From Larkinella sp051857545 (GTDB lineage Bacteria; Bacteroidota; Bacteroidia; Cytophagales; Spirosomataceae), in NCBI RefSeq assembly GCF_051857545.1, contig NZ_JBPZHB010000001.1, positions 124,001 to 188,000 on the forward strand: a stretch of 64,000 nucleotides of DNA, in the 5' to 3' direction. Of the stretch, positions 27,401-34,043 are shown in pieces. A program made the translations under genes and the position numbers. Under the pieces are notes generated by a model. It was not told the origin of the DNA. It ran no database searches and saw nothing but the letters and a program-made list of their open reading frames with translations. Each line of letters begins with the position of its first letter. Position 1 is the stretch's first letter.

Positions 27401-27613
27401 GGGAACGGTCACGAAACGTTCGATTTCTTCGGCACTCCGGCCGTTCCATTCCGTCACCACAATAATCTGCGTATTGGTGACATCGGGGAACGCTTCCAGG
27501 GGCGTGTTGAGGTAACTGAACACCCCGGCGATGACCAGACCGGCGGTCATGAAAAAGATAAAAAACCGGTTTTTTAGGGAAAAACCGACAATATTCCGAA
27601 TGAACTGATTCAT
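24500..27613 (-). CDS. CzcA-type heavy-metal efflux RND transporter
   Basis: 1037 residues with the RND layout of 12 membrane spans and two large periplasmic loops. Span 4 reads GAVDFGIIIDGAVVMVE, with the DFG...D...E pattern of divalent-cation (Co/Zn/Cd) CzcA pumps rather than the Cu/Ag CusA type. The end contains TALMAAIGLLPAALSTGIGSE and the usual spans 11-12. It is the inner-membrane proton/cation antiporter of a three-part pump with the adaptor (27617) and outer-membrane channel (28707). Its start is 3 bp after the adaptor stop. The family is certain; metal specificity is an inference from span 4. Confidence 0.95.
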   Translation of the reverse strand: MNQFIRNIVGFSLKNRFFIFFMTAGLVIAGVFSYLNTPLEAFPDVTNTQIIVVTEWNGRSAEEIERFVTVPIEVAMNSVQKKTNVRSVTMFGLSVIKIIFEDDVEDFFARQQVNNQLRNIALPDGVEPDVQPPYGPTGEIYRFTLKSDKRDSRELLTVHNWVIDRQLRSVPGVADVVAFGGRQKIYELRVNPTQLAKYDLTPLEVYQAVTRSNINVGGDVIEKSGQAYVVRGIGLLTSIQDIGNIIIEELNGNPVLVKNVAEVAESQLPRVGQVGLDEDDDVVQGIVVMRKGENPSEVLERVKAKIEQLNTRVLPPDVKMVTFYDRDNLIEFCTHTVLHNLTEGIVLVTVMVFLFMADWRTTLIVSIIIPLALLFAFMCLKLRGMSANLLSMGAVDFGIIIDGAVVMVEGIFVTLDHQAHKVGMAKFNKLAKLGLIKKTGGELGKAVFFSKLIIITALLPIFAFQKVEGKMFSPLAWTLGFALLGALLFTLTLVPVLCSILLKKNVREKNNPIVNFFNRIVMAGFGWCYGRKKFSIVVALLLMGGTFFSARFLGTEFLPQLNEGALWVTAELPMSLSLPESVEMAGQIRRDLKTFPEVNQVLSQVGRSNDGTDPNGFYFCQFQVDLAPKDDWKRKLSVEELTDEMDRKLRNYPGIVYNYSQPIIDNVAEAVAGYKASNGVKIFGPDIYKLEKYADQVLNAMKDVEGVRDLGVIRNVGQPEISVLFHDHKMALYGVTTADAQAVIEMAIGGKTASVLYEGERRFDIRVRYQDEYRQSEEDIMSLMVPTLKGGLIPLREIASLKKQTGPAFIYRDINQRFIGVKFSVRGRDLGSTIAEAQKKVNAAINPGKDYSMEWVGEFENQVRATERLAQVVPISLAAIFVILFITFGNTKDAGLVLLNVPFALIGGILALHVTSMNFGISAGVGFIALFGICVQNGVILISVFNKNMQGRMSLDEAIRDGVQSRIRPVVMTALMAAIGLLPAALSTGIGSETQKPLAIVVIGGLITATVLTLLVFPIIYRFFYRHRVHRLQDLDE

Positions 27614-27616
27614 GAG

Positions 27617-28702
27617 TTAGTTGTTCAAGGCGTTGTAAATCAGGATCTGATTTTTGGAAACCACGGTTTCGCCGGGCTTCAGCCCTGAATCGATGTAGGT
27701 GACCGCCCGCAGGGTTCTATGGACGGACACCTCCCGGACTTCCAGATCGTTCCGGTTGCGGTAGACGACGACGTAGTTTTTCGATCGGTCGAAAATAACC
27801 GCATCGGTCGGCACGGTTGCCAGCTGTCGGCCCGTTTCCAGCGTCAGCCGGATGGTCGCGTGCATCTGCGGTTTCAGCTTATAATCCGGATTTGCCAGCC
27901 GAATTCGCACGCTCATGGCTTTGGTGTTGGCATCGAGTACGCTGTAGATTTTGTCTACTTTGCCCCGAAAAACCGCATCGGGATAACTCAGCGTTTCGAT
28001 CTGGGCCGCCATCCCGGTTTTGACCCGGCCGATGTCGCTTTCATTGACGTTCGCCATCACCCAGACGTCCTTGATGTTGCCAATGGTGAAGAGATTGTCC
28101 GCGTTGTCGGCCCGGAGTTGCAGGCCGGGATTGACGTTTTTCTCGATGATGAACCCGGAAATGGGGGCTTTTACCGTGTAGTTACTGGTTTTACCCAGAC
28201 CATAAATCTGGAAGACTTCCCGTAACCGGGCCAGTTCGGCTTCGGCCTGGCTGACTTCGTTTTGCGCCTGAACCACATCGCGCTGGGCGTTCAGTTTGCT
28301 TTCGTTCAGATCCTGAGCAATGCGCAGGTTTTTCTGGGCCACCAGCAAACCCGACTGCGCCTGGATCATCTGTCGTTCCAGATCGGCCACCTCACCGGAT
28401 CGGATCAGCGCCAGTGTTTGCCCTTTGCGGACGTAATCGCCTAACTCAACCGGCACGGTTTCCACGTTGCCACCCACCAACGGAAACACCTTGATGACCT
28501 TGTTTTCGTCGGCCACAACGCGACCCACCAGCGTCAATTCGTTTCGAACGGGCTGGTTCACAACCGAGTCCAGCCGAATGCGTTTCAGCATCGTATCTGA
28601 CAGCATAAACGCTTTTGATTCTTCTGCAACCGGTGGCGTATCGCAACTGAATAGTCCCATTCCTGCCGCCAGCAGGAAGGTGATGCGGATGATTTTGTTC
28701 AT
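27617..28702 (-). CDS. CzcB-like periplasmic adaptor lipoprotein of RND efflux pump
   Basis: 361 residues. The lipoprotein signal is MNKIIRITFLLAAGMGLFSC. A barrel-sandwich half (VVADENKVIKVFPLVGGNVETVPVELGDYVRKGQTL) is followed by a helical hairpin (about 105-165, rich in Gln and Glu), the second lipoyl half (YTVKAPISGFIIEKNVNPG), and beta-barrel and membrane-proximal domains. It joins the CzcA pump to the outer-membrane channel across the periplasm. Only 3-4 bp separate it from each neighbour, so it sits inside a tight operon. Confidence 0.95.
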   Translation of the reverse strand: MNKIIRITFLLAAGMGLFSCDTPPVAEESKAFMLSDTMLKRIRLDSVVNQPVRNELTLVGRVVADENKVIKVFPLVGGNVETVPVELGDYVRKGQTLALIRSGEVADLERQMIQAQSGLLVAQKNLRIAQDLNESKLNAQRDVVQAQNEVSQAEAELARLREVFQIYGLGKTSNYTVKAPISGFIIEKNVNPGLQLRADNADNLFTIGNIKDVWVMANVNESDIGRVKTGMAAQIETLSYPDAVFRGKVDKIYSVLDANTKAMSVRIRLANPDYKLKPQMHATIRLTLETGRQLATVPTDAVIFDRSKNYVVVYRNRNDLEVREVSVHRTLRAVTYIDSGLKPGETVVSKNQILIYNALNN

Positions 28703-28706
28703 TTGA

Positions 28707-29957
28707 TTAGTTTGAGAGGGTGATACCCATGATGTAGTTAAATTCCTCGTAAGCCGCCATGCGGTCGGTTTTCAGGCGGTTCAGGTCCCGGATGTTTTCA
28801 GTGTAGGTTTCGAAGAGGTCGACAAATTCGAGCAGGGAGATATTCCGCTTCATGAAATTGGCGAGCACGCCCTTGTTCAGCTCTTCGAATTGCTCCGCAA
28901 AACGACCTTCCACCGAGCGGATCATCTGATCGGCGTTGTGGATTTTTTGCCAAACCGCCGTCACCTCGTTCTCGACCTGAATCGTTTTCTGCTGTTGCAG
29001 TTGTTGCTGATACCCAATCTGGCTTTTGGCCGCCCGAATGGCTCCCTGATTGCGATTGAACAGCGGCAAATCCATCGAAACCGACAACCCGGTGTAATTC
29101 TGGATGTAATTGGACGACTGGTCGTAAACGCCACCGACGCGCACATCCGGTCTGGCCAGCGCTTTTTGCAGATTGTAGTTGAGCTGGGCCTGCCGGGTCA
29201 GCGATTCGCTGATGCGAACATCCGGGCGGTTTTGGAGAGCCAGATTTCGCAATGAGTCCAGCGACTGAACCGGCGGTTGCAAACGGACCAAAGCCGCTTC
29301 GTCTACCAGCGGTTGGATGGGCTGATGGGTCGAAAGCAGGGTTTGTAAAAACTGCTGTTGATCAAGAAGTTGGGATCGTATTTCGGTTCGGTCTTTCGAA
29401 AGCTGGAAGAGCAGTGACTTGAGCCGCAGGAGTTCCAGCAGCGAAACATTGTTACGCTGGTGCTGCTCCTCAAACGCATTGACCGTATTTTGCAAAATCA
29501 CAAGCTGCTGGTCGTATTGTCGCAGGGTGTTCTGCTGGAAGTACATTTCGTAAAACCGGGTGTGTAACTCGAAACGGAGTGCCCGGAGCAGATCGCGAAA
29601 CCCCAGCTCGGTCAGGTGAGCGGATTCCTGCGCCAGCGCGATTCGTTTGTTTCGTTTCCCGGCGGTATAGAGCAGTTGCTCAATCGCTACGAATTTTTGT
29701 CCCTGTTTGCCAACGTCCAGTGCCCGGCGTCGTTCCGGGTTATAGGCATTGAGTTCTGCCGTAATCGTAGGATTATCGAATAAACCCGCCTGAATGACCT
29801 CAGCCTGAGCGGCTTCAATCTGGTAACGCCCGGCCAGTGCGAGCAGATTTCTTCCAACGAACAGGCTGTCAGCCTGCCGGAGATGAATGGACAGCGTGTC
29901 CTGGGCCCGGGCAATCCCGCTCCAAAGCAGGACCACCAGGGTCATGTATTTGATCAT
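28707..29957 (-). CDS. TolC-family outer-membrane efflux channel (CzcC-like)
   Basis: 416 residues from the ATG at 29957 (MIKYMTLVVLLWSGIARAQ, a clear signal peptide). The open frame extends upstream to 30110 without signal character. Two long helical TolC repeats are visible, with conserved QNRPDVRISESLTRQAQLNY in the second half and ALDVGKQGQKFVAIEQLLYTAGKRNKRI in the first. It forms the exit duct for the RND pump encoded downstream. Confidence 0.93.
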   Translation of the reverse strand: MIKYMTLVVLLWSGIARAQDTLSIHLRQADSLFVGRNLLALAGRYQIEAAQAEVIQAGLFDNPTITAELNAYNPERRRALDVGKQGQKFVAIEQLLYTAGKRNKRIALAQESAHLTELGFRDLLRALRFELHTRFYEMYFQQNTLRQYDQQLVILQNTVNAFEEQHQRNNVSLLELLRLKSLLFQLSKDRTEIRSQLLDQQQFLQTLLSTHQPIQPLVDEAALVRLQPPVQSLDSLRNLALQNRPDVRISESLTRQAQLNYNLQKALARPDVRVGGVYDQSSNYIQNYTGLSVSMDLPLFNRNQGAIRAAKSQIGYQQQLQQQKTIQVENEVTAVWQKIHNADQMIRSVEGRFAEQFEELNKGVLANFMKRNISLLEFVDLFETYTENIRDLNRLKTDRMAAYEEFNYIMGITLSN

Positions 29958-30152
29958 GATCTGAAGGTATTGTAAGAAAAAAATGGCATGGCCACACAAT
30001 TGCCAGTACCGGGAGAATTGCACAGTGACCGATTCACGAAGAACCGACGCAGCAAAACAGCGGGTGACGACAACCGGCGGATGCGAAAAACGGAAGGAAC
30101 AAGCGGGCAACCGAATGTTGGCAACCGGTCATTTCTTCACACAAAAGGGAAA

Positions 30153-30563
30153 TTAGGCCTGTTTGGGCGGGGGAGAATCGATCTCAGGAGAGTGAGATGA
30201 ATAGAAGGAAGCCATGAAGAAATACTTCCTGGGAATCAGTAATAAAGAACTAATGGGTATTTTCTGTAGCGGAACCATCACCGTGGGTGCGGTCCAGTCA
30301 TAAACCGTCTTGACAAGTTTAACGGGAATCGGATGATCTGGATCATCCCGTTCAGGCACAGCGTTGGGAATTGCCAGAACCTCTTCAAGCAAAACCTCAC
30401 CGATACTTTCCATTTTGTTGACCGACAGATCTTCTGCACCCCAATTCTGACTGGCAGACAGGGTGAGATGATCCGGGGCATCGATGCTGAAGTTGAGGAC
30501 ATTGATGGCCATCAACAGACAGAAAAGCCGGTGCAGGAAAGGAAGCTGGCGCAGGTTTTTCAT
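30153..30563 (-). CDS. Unrecognised small secreted protein at head of metal efflux operon
   Basis: 136 residues with a probable signal peptide (LPFLHRLFCLLMAINVLNF). I do not recognise a domain. Visible features are an acidic stretch ERDDPDHPIP near residue 72 and a C-terminal tail ending in IDSPPPKQA after a hydrophobic segment (ISSLLLIPRKYFFMASFY). It is the first gene on the strand, about 195 bp before the TolC-like gene, suggesting an accessory, perhaps a metal-binding or sensing factor. That role is an inference from position only. Confidence 0.55.
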   Translation of the reverse strand: MKNLRQLPFLHRLFCLLMAINVLNFSIDAPDHLTLSASQNWGAEDLSVNKMESIGEVLLEEVLAIPNAVPERDDPDHPIPVKLVKTVYDWTAPTVMVPLQKIPISSLLLIPRKYFFMASFYSSHSPEIDSPPPKQA

Positions 30564-30704
30564 AAAATCCGTACGACAAAGTTACGGCAAATTGCCGAAA
30601 ATTGACAGTTTACGGCTGAAATGGCACGGTGCAGATTCCAGGAAACGGGCTGTCGTCTGAAAAAAATGCGGGTAAAAGTGGGAAGAACGAAGCAACAACG
30701 CTGC

Positions 30705-32231
30705 TCAGTCTTCCCGACCTTCCTTGCGGTTGGCGTCGGCCATCCGGACGATTTTTGGCGTAAATTTGGCCAAAACCGCTACCAGATCACGTTGGGCATC
30801 GATGACGGTTTCGATGTTTTTATATACCATCGGCGCTTCGTCCAGATCGCCACCGATCAGTTGGATATCGGCTTCTTTCAACGCCTTATTCCATTGGGAG
30901 CGCGTCAGGGTATTGAAGGCCTGCGTCCGCGACATCAACCGTCCTGCTCCGTGCGAGGCCGAATTCAGCGAATCCGCATGACCCTTTCCGCGAACCACAA
31001 AACCGGGTTGGGTCATGGAACCCGGAATAATGCCCAGCACATTGGCCCCGGCGGGGGTGGCTCCTTTCCGGTGCACAATGACGTCACGGCCGTCGGCGAG
31101 TTGTTCTTTCCACGCAAAATTGTGGTGGTTTTCGACCATCGTCAGCGGTTTTTCACCTAGTGCCTTCGCCAGTTTGCGGTGAATTTCGTGGTGATTGGCG
31201 GAAGCATACGCACCGGCCAGATTCATGGCAATCCAGTATTCCTGTCCTTCCTCCGTGTTCAGGTCCAGCCAGGCCAAATGAGCCGCCTGTTTGGGCAACC
31301 GGGTTTTCTGCATCGCCAGTTTGGAATAGTAATTGGCGACGTTTCCGCCAAAACCGCGTGAGCCGGAATGGGAGAGCAGGGCCAGGTATTCGCCCGGTGG
31401 CAGGTTCAGTTGGTCATCCGGTTCGTAGACCTCCACGACGCCCCATTCGACAAAATGGTTTCCGGTTCCGGAGCTTCCCAATTGCCGGTAAGCCTTGTCT
31501 TTCAGGTCGCGGATCACCTTGGTGGCCTGCCAGTCCGGCAAATCCATGACGGTTTCGTCGATTTTGTCGCGGGTTTCACCCCCCATCCCAAATTTGGTTT
31601 TTTCCACCAGCGATTTTTTCAGGAGATCGGGTTGTCGTTTCAAAAAAGCCGGGGGCAGATCGAAGACCGACAGACACATCCGGCAGGCAATGTCGACACC
31701 CACCGCAAAGGGAATAACGGTATTAGCTTCCGTCGCCAGAACGCCCCCGATCGGCAGTCCGTAGCCCTGATGCGCATCCGGCATCAATGCCCCGGCTACG
31801 GAAATAGGCAGGCTGGCGGCTGTTTCCATCTGTTTCAAAGCGCCTTCCTCGATCTGTTCACGACCAAAAACCGCATACGGTAACGCATCGATGCGCAGGT
31901 CGAAGACGTGATCCGCCTGTTTTTCGCTGGTATTCAGCATGTAAGGAGCAGGTTCTGGCGCTAGATAGGTCATACCGGTTTCACTCAGCGGAATAGCAAT
32001 GCCTTGTTTGTTTAATTCGTAAACCGCCTGGGCCAGATTGGTAACTTTGTTTTTGGAATAGGCGAATTTCTTGGGGTTCCGGAGCATCTGCGCCAGTAAA
32101 CCCATCACTTTTTCTTTGGAGTAATCGGCGCGTTGCATCAAACCGTTGGCCACCCGCAGAAAAGGGGTATGTAGCGATTCCGGGATGGGTCCCAGTATCA
32201 AAATATCTTCAAGTAAAACGGAAGTTTCCAT
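30705..32231 (-). CDS. rtcB: RtcB-family 3'-5' RNA ligase
   Basis: 508 residues carrying the full RtcB signature: PDAHQGYGLPIG (151-162), VGVDIACRM with metal-binding Asp180 and Cys183, GTGNHF (255-260), HSGSRG (288-293), ENHHNF, HRKGATPAG (387-395), and SHGAGRLMSR (426-435). The His in that last motif (427) corresponds to the residue that is guanylylated in Escherichia coli RtcB. RtcB joins 2',3'-cyclic-phosphate or 3'-phosphate ends to 5'-OH ends using GTP, for example repairing tRNA cut at the anticodon loop. GVDIACRM replaces the commoner GVDIGCGM. It is transcribed after slipin (71-bp gap), downstream of a tRNA-mimic leader. No archease or RtcA gene lies beside it. Confidence 0.96.
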   Translation of the reverse strand: METSVLLEDILILGPIPESLHTPFLRVANGLMQRADYSKEKVMGLLAQMLRNPKKFAYSKNKVTNLAQAVYELNKQGIAIPLSETGMTYLAPEPAPYMLNTSEKQADHVFDLRIDALPYAVFGREQIEEGALKQMETAASLPISVAGALMPDAHQGYGLPIGGVLATEANTVIPFAVGVDIACRMCLSVFDLPPAFLKRQPDLLKKSLVEKTKFGMGGETRDKIDETVMDLPDWQATKVIRDLKDKAYRQLGSSGTGNHFVEWGVVEVYEPDDQLNLPPGEYLALLSHSGSRGFGGNVANYYSKLAMQKTRLPKQAAHLAWLDLNTEEGQEYWIAMNLAGAYASANHHEIHRKLAKALGEKPLTMVENHHNFAWKEQLADGRDVIVHRKGATPAGANVLGIIPGSMTQPGFVVRGKGHADSLNSASHGAGRLMSRTQAFNTLTRSQWNKALKEADIQLIGGDLDEAPMVYKNIETVIDAQRDLVAVLAKFTPKIVRMADANRKEGRED

Positions 32232-32302
32232 GATGTTTATGTTTACCCTACTTTCCCAAAAGTGTTGATCTATCTTTCAGGAAGGTCGGGAATTTTACAA
32301 AA

Positions 32303-33412
32303 TTAGCGGTTTCGCCGACGGACCAGAATTTCCTTCAACTGATCGACCATCAGGCCGTTGTTAGAGACGGAAATCGAACCGATTTTGTCCGCGATTTTTT
32401 CGACATACTCCATCTCTTTCAATTTCCAGAGCATCTCGTTGTCTTCCATCAGCTTGGCGGTGTTCAACAGGCTGCGGGTCGATGCGGTTTCTTCCCGGCG
32501 CATGATGCTGTTGGCCTGTGCTTTCTTTTCAGCCATCAGCACCTGGTTCATGATGTCGCGCATATCGCCCGGCAAAATGATGTCACGCACCCCGCCACCC
32601 CGCAGTTCAACGCCCAACTGAGTGGCCGTGACCGCCGTTGCCTGGAGGATATACGGTGCGACTTCGCCTTTCCTGTCTAACAACTCATCGAGTGTAAAAC
32701 CGCCAATGTATTCGCGCAACGCCAGTTGAACCGATACATACAACTGTTTCTCGTAGTCCTTGTTGTCGACCAGTGCTTTAACCACATCCTGAACGACATA
32801 TTGGACGAAAAAACTCAACCGCAGCGACGCTTTGTCTTTTGTCAGAATTTCCTGCCCCGCGATTTCGACTTGTTGCTGGCGTGTATCGACCTTCGCCACA
32901 TGAACGGGGATGTTGTTTTTCCACCAGTGATACGTTCCCGCAGTCAAGATCTGATCGAATTTCCAGTCGATGAACAGAACTCCTTTTTCGTAGGCTTCAA
33001 GCGTGTAGGTGCGCACAAACGCTGAAAGCGGCTGAGGCATCAGCGAAATCAGGTTGATGTCGGCCGGAATGTCGAGTTGGCTTACATTAGCCTTGATGTA
33101 TGTATACTGTTTAATGCCTTTCCAATACGCCCAGCGACCTTTTTGCAGAATGGTCTGGAAACGGCCGCTCTCAAATTGCAGGGCAATCTCGTTGTCGTTC
33201 ACCTCAACCATGTCGAGCAAATCGGCAATCTCCGGATAAGACAACAATACCGTCAGGTCGCAGGGCGGGTTCTGCAACAAAGCATCCTGTTCATAGACGT
33301 ATACGGTTTCGCCCGGCCAAACCCAGTGGCTGCCTTCCGAAAGCATTTTTCTGTATCCGCCGTGTTTGAACACCAACCCGATCTGGCGGGCCAGGATACG
33401 TACAGTTTTCAT
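32303..33412 (-). CDS. Slipin/SPFH (band 7) family protein associated with RtcB
   Basis: 369 residues from the ATG at 33412, preferred over an upstream in-frame start at 33448 because MKTVRILARQIGLVFKHGGY fits the family. The SPFH core covers about 120-300 (ISLMPQPLSAFVRTYTLEAYEKGVLFID ... KASLRLSFFVQYVVQDVVKALVDNKDYEKQLYVSVQLALREYIGG), followed by a charged helical tail (MAEKKAQANSIMRREETASTRSLL). There is no obvious membrane span, so it may be cytoplasmic or peripheral. SPFH proteins form ring or cage scaffolds. Slipins near rtcB are known from other bacteria, so a role as scaffold for RNA repair is plausible but inferred. Confidence 0.85.
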   Translation of the reverse strand: MKTVRILARQIGLVFKHGGYRKMLSEGSHWVWPGETVYVYEQDALLQNPPCDLTVLLSYPEIADLLDMVEVNDNEIALQFESGRFQTILQKGRWAYWKGIKQYTYIKANVSQLDIPADINLISLMPQPLSAFVRTYTLEAYEKGVLFIDWKFDQILTAGTYHWWKNNIPVHVAKVDTRQQQVEIAGQEILTKDKASLRLSFFVQYVVQDVVKALVDNKDYEKQLYVSVQLALREYIGGFTLDELLDRKGEVAPYILQATAVTATQLGVELRGGGVRDIILPGDMRDIMNQVLMAEKKAQANSIMRREETASTRSLLNTAKLMEDNEMLWKLKEMEYVEKIADKIGSISVSNNGLMVDQLKEILVRRRNR

Positions 33413-33725
33413 AATTGTATGGACTAAGTAAATGGTTACTTGTGTCAAACCCGTTCGGAGCTACCCATTTAGCCGAAGCGGAAGCCCGATTGAGCGTGTT
33501 CTGGTACGAAGCTTCCGAGAAAATTCAGATAACTTAACGCTCCGGCAGTCGGACTGACTGGCAAAAACGCGGCCATTCGAAGGCTTTTCAAAAACAGCGT
33601 ACACCCGACAAACCCGACACGGACTTGCTGGCTTGGTCTAAACCGTTGCGCCGGGACTGAGTTCCGGTTGCAACTGGATAGCTCCTGTGGGTTTTAACAT
33701 CTGGTGGCCTTTTTAGAAGTGGCCG

Positions 33726-33782
33726 CTTCCCAACCAGTGGATCAACCTTTCGAGTTAATAGCAGGATTCGAACCTGCGTTTG
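33726..33782 (-). ncRNA. Second, degenerate permuted tRNA-like module
   Basis: Directly after the first module the strand reads CAAAC (variable-like, ending in C), a perfect T-arm GCAGG-TTCGAAT-CCTGC (33777-33761), then ATTAAC (33759-33754) pairing with GTTGAT (33746-33741) around a loop containing C-GAAA-G. That again gives an acceptor-like stem closed on itself. A weak D-arm follows (CCAC ... GCGG with one mismatch, loop holding GG). The upstream stretch ACGGG could serve either module, so the two may be alternatives or share a strand. The T-arm and capped hairpin are certain as sequence; calling it a second mimic is an inference. Confidence 0.45.
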
Positions 33783-33848
33783 CCCGTTGCTCTACCTACT
33801 GAGCTATCCTGTTGAACAGGAGGAGGATTCGAACCCCCGACCCACAGA
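33783..33848 (-). ncRNA. Circularly permuted tRNA mimic with closed acceptor stem
   Basis: Read 5' to 3' on the minus strand with tRNA numbering: 39-43 TCTGT (33848-33844), variable GGGTC, T-stem GGGGG, T-loop TTCGAAT, T-stem CCTCC, acceptor 66-72 TCCTGTT (33821-33815), one nucleotide C, acceptor 1-7 AACAGGA (33813-33807), T8 A9, D-stem GCTC, D-loop AGTAGGTA, D-stem GAGC, A26, 27-31 ACGGG (33787-33783). All stems pair: acceptor 7/7, T 5/5 with one G-T, D 4/4, anticodon 5/5 with two G-T. Consensus tertiary residues T8, A14, R15/Y48, G18G19, T54T55C56R57A58 are present. The acceptor is closed and lacks CCA, so it cannot be aminoacylated. Both ends lie at the anticodon loop. This is the topology known for the tRNA-like domain of YrlA-type bacterial Y RNAs. 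Confidence 0.8.
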
Positions 33849-33850
33849 TC

Positions 33851-33961
33851 AGCGACAGAAGTTTCCATTGTCAACAGCATATCGGAATCAGCCAGGGCTG
33901 CGATACTATGGGGCTATTCGGAAACCCGCATCCGGTTTGATAACTGGTCTGTTCTGTCGCT
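33851..33961 (-). other. 5' stem-loop domain of the leader RNA
   Basis: AGCGACAGAA (RNA 33961-33952) pairs perfectly over 10 bp with TTCTGTCGCT (33860-33851), enclosing about 91 nt. The enclosed part includes a strong hairpin at 33906-33879: GTATCG, CAGC, CCTG loop, GCTG, a 4-nt bulge, CGATAT. It ends two nucleotides before the anticodon-side strand of the tRNA mimic, so the two domains could stack. This is comparable in layout to a Y RNA, where a stem domain adjoins the tRNA-like domain. Confidence 0.65.
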
Positions 33962-34043
33962 ACAAAGGTTGGGTCCTTCTGCGCAGTGTTTTTGCGTAGT
34001 TCAGAAAATTTATCGATTTTTCTCAAAAAATTTAGATTGCTCC

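Larger units (their letters stand above)
33413..34043 (-). other. 630-bp non-coding divergent region with structured leader RNA of slipin-rtcB
   Basis: No convincing coding frame exists here. On the minus strand (5' at about 33961) the sequence is densely structured: a 10-bp closing stem (33952-33961 with 33851-33860), a tRNA mimic (33783-33848), a second T-arm-like module, and hairpins including CTGGT...GGCC/GGCC...ACCAG (33692-33738), GTTGC..CCGG/CCGG.GCAAC (33643-33672), CAGTC/GACTG (33546-33560) and GGAAGC/GCTTCC (33480-33516). The heptamer TTCGAAT, the tRNA T-loop sequence, occurs three times in loop position (33827-33833, 33766-33772, 33575-33581). No clear TAnnTTTG promoter is seen for either direction. 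The part between 33962 and 34043 should hold the control sites for the WYL gene and the leader. Confidence 0.75.

Noticed and set aside
24500..27613. CusA-type copper/silver pump
   Set aside because: Span 4 has the DFG...D...E pattern of CzcA divalent-metal pumps, not the CusA pattern, so copper specificity is not claimed.
32303..33448. A membrane-anchored stomatin
   Set aside because: No N-terminal hydrophobic span typical of stomatins is visible; the soluble slipin reading is preferred.
33756..33814. An ordinary tRNA gene on the minus strand (D-arm followed by a T-arm)
   Set aside because: There is no anticodon arm, and the strand after the T-arm (TATTAAC) does not pair with the acceptor strand AACAGGA. 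The good partner lies upstream, which leads to the permuted reading.
33807..33848. Junction of two tandem tRNA genes (3' half of one, 5' half of the next)
   Set aside because: Only one nucleotide separates the halves, there is no CCA, and the acceptor and anticodon strands of the two halves complement each other, which unrelated tRNAs would not do.
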